Source of the DNA: an uncultured bacterium
GTDB lineage: Bacteria; Patescibacteriota; Gracilibacteria; BD1-5; UBA2023
Assembly: GCA_903908595.1 (NCBI GenBank)
Contig: CAIVSN010000142.1
Span: forward strand, 20,058 to 84,057
Direction: 5' to 3'
Length of the DNA stretch: 64,000 bases
Shown: positions 59,521-64,000 of the stretch, in pieces
Layout: every line of letters begins with the position of its first letter
Position numbering within the stretch: the stretch's first letter is position 1
The notes under the pieces: model-generated
What the model was told of the DNA's origin: nothing
Seen by the model: the letters and a program-made list of their open reading frames with translations, nothing else
The model's database searches: none
Translations under genes and position numbers: made by a program

Positions 59521-61904
59521 ATGCGAAAATTAATTTCCTTTTCTATAAATTCCCTTTCCCGTCCGTATTTCAAGCGGGAAATCTCCCGATACGCCTTGGC
59601 GAGTTTGAGATTTCCCGTCTCCAGGTACGGACTGGTCGGGGTAAGGCTGAACGGTGTCGATGGTTGTCCATCTATGGCAATTTTGGCAACTCACTTGTAC
59701 TTATCCATGTTCACGAGGTCCATGTCGGAAAACGCTGGGTTGAACTGCTTTGCCAAAAATTCCGCATCTTCGGGACCGACCTTGTACGACATCATCGACC
59801 CGACGTTCCCGAAAATCGCGTCCTTGAGATTCACGTTCGACTTGGTCAGCGCGTCGGATTTCTGGAGCTGTCCGAGATACTGGTGGGCTACCACGAGCCC
59901 AAGCCGGTACTTCCGGGCTTCGGAAAGGATGGATTCGATGGATTCGGTGATGTAGTTCTGGAACTCGTCGATATAGAGGAAAAAATCGTGTCGATCCTGT
60001 CTATCGATACTCTGCCTCCGCATGGCGGCCATCTGGATCTTGGATACCAGGATCAGCCCGAGGAGATTCGAATTGAAGTCCCCCAATACCCCCTTGGACA
60101 GGTTGATAAAGAGGATTTTCGACGTCTGCATGCAATCGTAGACATCGAACGAGCTCTTCGTCTGCCCGATAATGTTCCGCATCAGCTTGTTCGTGATGAA
60201 CCCGCCGAATTTCGCGGCGAAATACGGGATGATTTCGCCTTTTTCGCGCTCCCCCATCTTGGCGAACGTCTGGTCCCACCAGCCGCGTACTACGGGGTCT
60301 TTGACCGTCCGACGACGCTCTTTCTGGAATTCGTCGTCCGTAAAGAGCCGAAGGATGTCCGTAAGGGCACAGCCTCCGGGATAGTCCATGAGCGTCAGTA
60401 CCCCGTTGCGGAAATAGTCCTGGATTCGAGGTCCGAATATCTCGGATCCGAAGAGCTTGATCATGATATTGAGCGCGTCCTGGGCCACGATCTGCTTCTC
60501 GTCGTCGCTTCCCGCTTCGAGAATGTTGATACCGAGCGGCCTCGCCATATCCGCGGGATCGAAATAGATGATATCCTCGGAACGGGTTTTCGGGACGAAC
60601 GGGAGCAAATCCTTGGCCAGGTCGCCATGGGGATCGATTACCGCGATGCCGCGCCCGGCCCGGATATCCTGACGGGCCATGGACTGGAGTATGCTTGATT
60701 TTCCCGTACCCGTCTGCCCGATGACGTAGAAATGCCGGAACCGGTCCTCGTTCTTGAGGTAGATATTCCTCGTAACGCCCTGATAGGTATTGGTACCGAG
60801 CAGCAATCCTTCGTGGGGAATATTGATAGGCGCCTTCACGATTTTGAAATTCTGCCATCGGATTTCCGCGATGCGGTTGTACTTGGAATGGGGAAAATGG
60901 AAGAGCGACGCCAATTCTTCGGTCGTAAATATCGTCGAATGCGAAGAGTTCGACGACCTCGCGAGGTATTGTGCCAGAAACTGATCAAACGCGCGAATTC
61001 GGGTAAGCTTGAGGCTATTATATCCCGGAGCTCCATACTGGGCATAGGCTGCGGCGATATTCGACACGATGGACTCGATGGACTTTTCGTGCACGCCCGC
61101 CGCCAGCACCCGGATCGAGGTACGGAAACCCGTCTTCTTGGCCTTCTCGCGGATTCACTCCTTTTCCGTCGCGTGCTCGTCGGAATCGTGGGAATCCTTC
61201 GATTCATGGTCGTCCACCCCGCCGAACAGGGTGCCGAAAAGTTTTCCGATACCGAATCCGTGACCGGATTTCCCCAATGATTTCTCGAATTTGAGCGCTT
61301 TGGATTGCCAAGTATCGCGCATGGGGGAAATCGCGATCTGGACGATTGCGCTTTCCGCCGGAGAAAGCTTGGCTAACGCTCCAAGTACCGCGTTCATCGG
61401 ATCGGATTCGAGCTTCTGATAGGATTTGATGGGTTCGAAATACGACTTCTTCGTAATGAGCTGGCCTCAGCGAACCACGTTGCGCCCCTCGAAAATATTC
61501 ATTTCGTCGATTTGTTCCACGAGCGCATCCGAATACATTCCGGTTATCAGCTTCTCGATGGCTCACCGGATTTTGGTAGGAGCGACTACCACGAGCGAAA
61601 TCTCCCCCGCATGGGAAACGATCTCGAGCGAAAGGCTGGAAGCACCGAAAAAACGGCTCATGAACCCGTTCTCCCCCATGGACCGGAAACCGACGAGGAG
61701 TTGTTCCATCAGGCTGATTTGCTCTTTGAAATCCCGGGTCGTCTCCCGCTTCTCATCGCTATCGCTGTCTCTCCGTGGCAAGAGGACGCGCAAAAACACG
61801 ATATCGAGCATCTGTCCGAAACGGCGATGTCGGTAATACCGAGCCAGCAATACCCCGAAAAATACGAGGACTCCAGCGGAAATAGCGAGGGTGATTCCAT
61901 TCAT
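59508..61904 (-). CDS. Membrane-anchored TraD/VirB4-like DNA-translocation ATPase (short form)
   Basis: 798 aa with five TGA codons read as Gly. N-terminal helix ITLAISAGVLVFFGVLLARY, then a ~350-residue region. The motor domain has Walker A FYVIGQTGTGKSSILQSM, IAVIDPHGDLAKDLL and FFLYIDEFQNYITESI plus LVVAHQYLGQ. It is clearly paralogous to the 971-residue protein at 48489-51404 through the whole motor (shared YFRNG.LTLMD, IPYF..KFG.F.TN and NLSKG). A leaderless promoter lies upstream. Likely pilus or DNA-transfer motor. Confidence 0.85.
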
Positions 61905-61910
61905 AAGCAG

Positions 61911-61938
61911 AGTATATCAGACATGGCGGAAAACACAA
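61911..61938 (-). promoter_or_regulatory. Leaderless promoter of the short ATPase gene
   Basis: TTGTGT (61933-61938), 16 bp, TATACT (61911-61916), then 6 nt to the ATG at 61904. Confidence 0.65.
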
Positions 61939-61964
61939 AAAATCCCCCGTCCAGGGAGATTTTT
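61937..61964. terminator. Terminator after relBE
   Basis: AAAAAATC(C)CCC and GGG(A)GATTTTT hairpin, downstream of the minus-strand toxin gene. Confidence 0.55.
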
Positions 61965-62040
61965 CATTTGCTTCTGCTATTTTTTAGCATGCATAAAAGG
62001 GATTTAAAAAGTAAACATTGTCTGGTTCAATTCATGAGAA

Positions 62041-62301
62041 TTATTTATACACATCTCATCTCGCTCAAATCTTTATAACGGATATTATCAATTGATCTTT
62101 TTCCATTTTGTAAATGACTCGGTATTTTCAGACTCTGAGCCTATATCTTTTTTCTTCTTTGGGTTGCAATATCTTGATATCAAGCAGATCCGTCCTTCAA
62201 ACAGACAAGATGGTCAAGCTTTCTTCTATTTCTTCCTGATACTTTGACGGTATGGATAAAAACTCTTTCGCGGCCGATTTTTTGAAAACTATCTTATACA
62301 T
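62041..62301 (-). CDS. RelE-type toxin (mRNA interferase)
   Basis: 86 aa. ATG at 62301 overlaps the antitoxin stop. RelE/ParE pattern: YKIVFKKSAAKEFLSIP at the start, DLLDIKILQPKEEKRYRLRV then G-KYRVIYKMEKD, and VIKIGARGDVYK at the end, with the basic residues RLR, YR and R typical of ribosome-dependent mRNA cleavage. Four TGA codons (for example 62128-62130) are read as Gly, including the invariant Gly before KYR. In the standard code the gene would be cut into pieces. Confidence 0.85.
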
Positions 62302-62452
62302 TCGTGAGCTTTTTATTAAGCTTTACGAATTTTTTCAATTCCTCAAAATCAAAATCTTCTTCCGTTTCACGAACACGGAGTTCATTCAATTCCTGAGTAG
62401 ATATTTCTTCAATATCAAAGGAACTACTGTTCTTAAAATTTGATAGACTCAT
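62294..62452 (-). CDS. RelB-like antitoxin
   Basis: 52 aa, very acidic (EEISTQELNELRVRETEEDF), which is typical of a toxin-binding tail. Its last bases overlap the RelE ATG (AATGTATAA). Short, so identification rests on the overlap with a convincing RelE gene. Confidence 0.65.
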   Translation of the reverse strand: MSLSNFKNSSSFDIEEISTQELNELRVRETEEDFDFEELKKFVKLNKKLTNV

Positions 62453-62526
62453 GTTTTCAAAAAAATTATGCAACAAATATAGTATATCCAAACCCGAAGA
62501 AAAACAAAAACAACCCGGAAATTCAC

Positions 62527-62563
62527 AAAAAATCCCCCGTCTCCGAAGAGAAGGGGGATTTTT
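62527..62563. terminator. Terminator hairpin
   Basis: AAAAATCCCCC and GGGGGATTTTT pair around GTCTCCGAAGAGAA; nearly the same as the one at 63213. Confidence 0.7.
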
Positions 62564-62592
62564 CTATAACCCTTTGTACACATCTCCACGTT

Positions 62593-62759
62593 TATACCCA
62601 ATAGGAATTGGTTTTCGGTATTTTACGGTCATAGATTCGGAACAGGTTTTATTTTTCTTCTTTCGGGAGCTTATCGGGAATAAGTGACCGAAGAAAAAAA
62701 TAAAAGATGTCCGGATACGTGGCTGGAAAAACCGGGAAACCAATTCCTATTGGGTATAT
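62593..62759. repeat. Palindromic repeat family 1, copy I
   Basis: Arms ATACCCAATAGGAATTGG and CCAATTCCTATTGGGTAT are perfectly complementary. Its right half encodes the last ~30 codons of the second RelE-like gene. Confidence 0.9.
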
Positions 62760-62967
62760 CTATCTTTACTATCTGAATAGAATCTCATTTGGAAAAGAGT
62801 ATACGGTACTTGGAAGTCTTTAATCGAAAAATATTAATTTTCCCTTGGAGTGGCTTGATATCGTATCAGGAAACATTGCCGGTCAGCAAATCATCCACGA
62901 TTTTACCAATATCGATACGCCCGGAGGAATTGATTTTGGCAATCTGCTTCTGCCATTTTTTCACCAT
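62671..62967 (-). CDS. RelE-like toxin whose C-terminus comes from a palindromic repeat
   Basis: 98 aa from ATG 62967, 1 bp after the antitoxin stop. VKKWQKQIAKINSSGR, then GYDIKPLQGKINIFRLKTSK and YRILFSKGDSIQIVKIDI follow the RelE pattern (D-I-K-x-L-x-G...R-L-K...Y-R-I). After this the reading frame enters family 1 copy I and ends at a TAA within it, so the last ~30 residues (IPNRNWFPGFSSH...) are encoded by the repeat and the usual R-x-x-x-Y end is lost. Two TGA are read as Gly. It may be an inactivated or altered toxin. Confidence 0.75.
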
Positions 62968-62968
62968 A

Positions 62969-63160
62969 TTATCGAAGTGACTTGATATAGGAAAGGACTT
63001 CCGTTGCCGGTACTCATCATTCGAAATCTGCAACCGTTTCCCAACCTTCATCATGGTCGGTTCAACTGGAAAAAAAATCCAATTTTTCCAGGGTTCGGTA
63101 TTCGCTTACGGTTATCTTTACGAGAACGTTTTCTTTGTCCCTATCGGGAATTTTTGCCAT
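62969..63160 (-). CDS. Antitoxin partner of the second RelE-like toxin
   Basis: 63 aa from ATG 63160 with several TGA read as Gly. N-terminal KENVLVKITVSEYRTLEKLD is followed by an acidic middle (TDHDEGWETVADFE) and a helix PATEVLSYIKSLR. The stop lies one base before the toxin ATG, the usual toxin-antitoxin arrangement. Family not certain. Confidence 0.65.
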
Positions 63161-63186
63161 ATGCCTATAATAAATAACTGGTTTGG

Positions 63187-63214
63187 ATTATATGTAAATA
63201 AACACGAAGCACAA
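63187..63214 (-). promoter_or_regulatory. Promoter of the second toxin-antitoxin pair
   Basis: TTGTGC (63209-63214), 16 bp, TATAAT (63187-63192), about 27 nt before the antitoxin ATG. Confidence 0.6.
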
Positions 63215-63251
63215 AAAATCCCCCATCTCCGAAGAGAAGGGGGATTTTTTT
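63213..63251. terminator. Terminator of the S-layer-like gene
   Basis: Minus strand: AAAAAAATCCCCC and GGGGGATTTTTT with TTCTC/GAGA inside, 48 bp after the stop at 63299. Confidence 0.75.
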
Positions 63252-63298
63252 GCAGAGTACCTTGCGGAACCGAGAAACAAGAACCTAAATCTGTAAAA

Positions 63299-64000
63299 TT
63301 ATTTTACGGAAGTAAGAGGGAATGTTTCAGCGTTCTTCGGGTAATTAGCAGCGTCGAGAGTACCTACCTGAAGGCTCGTCAGTTGAACTGACCAGTCTGG
63401 AGTCGTAGCAGTACCGTTTCCGACAGCACCAACCAACTTAACGATGTACGTTGAAGAAGTGTTAGCATCGACGGTAGTACCTGCATTGAAGGTAACTGCG
63501 CCAGTAGTTCCTACGCCAGTAGCTACGGTTGCGTTATCGCTCGCACGAACGATAGTAAGCGTACCTCCGGTGTAACCAGAGAGAACGTTTGCGAATGTAG
63601 CTCCGGAAAGGGTAACGGTGTTTTTACCGTAAGCGTATACCGTGAACCGCATAGCGTCAGTAGCAATGTTCTTGCTCGTTGGAGTTACGAGAGCCACCTT
63701 GAAGGTATTCTGGGCAACGTCGTGGGAAGGCCCAACAACGGTTACGCCAGCCATAGCAACGAGTGCTCCGTTTGACCCGGTAATGTTAGAACCGGCAGTA
63801 ACCACGTTTACTACGACGCCCGATTGATCGGTAGATGAGTTAACATCAGCGACTACGTAGAAAGTAGCAGACTTGTCCATCGCGATCGAGCTAGCAGAAC
63901 TGCTGTCAAGATTTGCGAATTTCGCTCCGTTTGCAGTAACGTCAGAAGCCGTTCCGATAACCGTACCTACGGAGTCCGTAAGGAGGATGTTAGAGAGGGC
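63299..64000 (-). CDS. S-layer-like exported protein, C-terminal part (5' end outside window)
   Basis: At least 233 residues to the TAA at 63299. Strand-rich, with many Thr, Val, Ala and Gly and few charges (GTLTIVRASDNATVATGVGT, LTSLQVGTLDAANY). This composition and the repeated T-V-x-G-x-x-x-x-A units are typical of the abundant surface-layer proteins of CPR bacteria. Codon use is visibly more AT-rich (GTA, GCA, GTT) than neighbouring genes and no TGA is used for Gly, as expected for a very highly expressed gene. Function is inferred from composition. Confidence 0.65.
   Translation of the reverse strand, partial: ALSNILLTDSVGTVIGTASDVTANGAKFANLDSSSASSIAMDKSATFYVVADVNSSTDQSGVVVNVVTAGSNITGSNGALVAMAGVTVVGPSHDVAQNTFKVALVTPTSKNIATDAMRFTVYAYGKNTVTLSGATFANVLSGYTGGTLTIVRASDNATVATGVGTTGAVTFNAGTTVDANTSSTYIVKLVGAVGNGTATTPDWSVQLTSLQVGTLDAANYPKNAETFPLTSVK

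Overview
The window comes from a bacterium of the Gracilibacteria / Absconditabacteria (SR1) lineage of the Candidate Phyla Radiation, which reads UGA as glycine (translation table 25). Three things show this. Almost every long gene is interrupted by in-frame TGA at places where its family has glycine, for example the first Gly of the ComM Walker A motif at 52342-52344 and TypA at 41930-41932. Every reconstructed gene ends in TAA or TAG. A tRNA with anticodon UCA and glycine-type ends lies at 9498-9576, beside tRNA-Gly(GCC). All coding regions below were rebuilt by reading through TGA, so many are two to six times longer than a standard-code reading would give.

Layout. 1-7.6 kb (minus strand): an integrated element that looks like a filamentous-phage (inovirus) prophage or a related rolling-circle element. 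It has a Rep_trans-type initiator, a cytosine methylase, an Mrr-like nuclease, a ribbon-helix-helix-like regulator with a palindromic operator, a coat-like protein, small membrane proteins and a secreted protein cut by the window edge. Strong hairpins precede rep, and a tRNA-Arg gene lies just outside. 7.9-11.4 kb: a transglutaminase-like protein, two glycine tRNAs and Elp3. 11.5-22.1 kb: cell-surface and unknown proteins (a 1623-residue secreted repeat protein, a lipoprotein, a 1367-residue EF-hand-like protein, a C-terminally anchored surface protein). 22.2-28.5 kb (plus): housekeeping genes frr, mfd, holA, an FKBP lipoprotein and trmD. 28.5-38.5 kb: membrane and secreted proteins, a phospholipase D-family lipoprotein, prmC, an ABC permease, fmt, a WecA/MraY-type transferase fused to a type IV prepilin, and DedA. 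38.8-46.7 kb: an Ala/Pro-rich membrane protein, typA, rpsU, a sortase, rlmH, three tRNAs and rpmE. 47.2-61.9 kb: a VirB2-like double membrane protein, two paralogous TraD/VirB4-like ATPases, comM, a sigma-region-4/HARE-HTH protein, pilin-like proteins and an RluA-family pseudouridine synthase; together these suggest a pilus or DNA-transfer machine with competence functions. 62-63.2 kb: two RelE-type toxin-antitoxin modules. 63.3 kb to the end: the C-terminal part of an S-layer-like protein.

Two unusual features run through the window. First, two families of dispersed palindromic elements (about 165 bp and 120 bp) sit in intergenic gaps, sometimes nested. Their paired arms differ between copies but stay complementary within a copy. 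Second, at least nine genes have a good -35/-10 promoter whose -10 box ends only 5-7 nt before the start codon, and Shine-Dalgarno sequences are mostly missing, so leaderless translation looks common.
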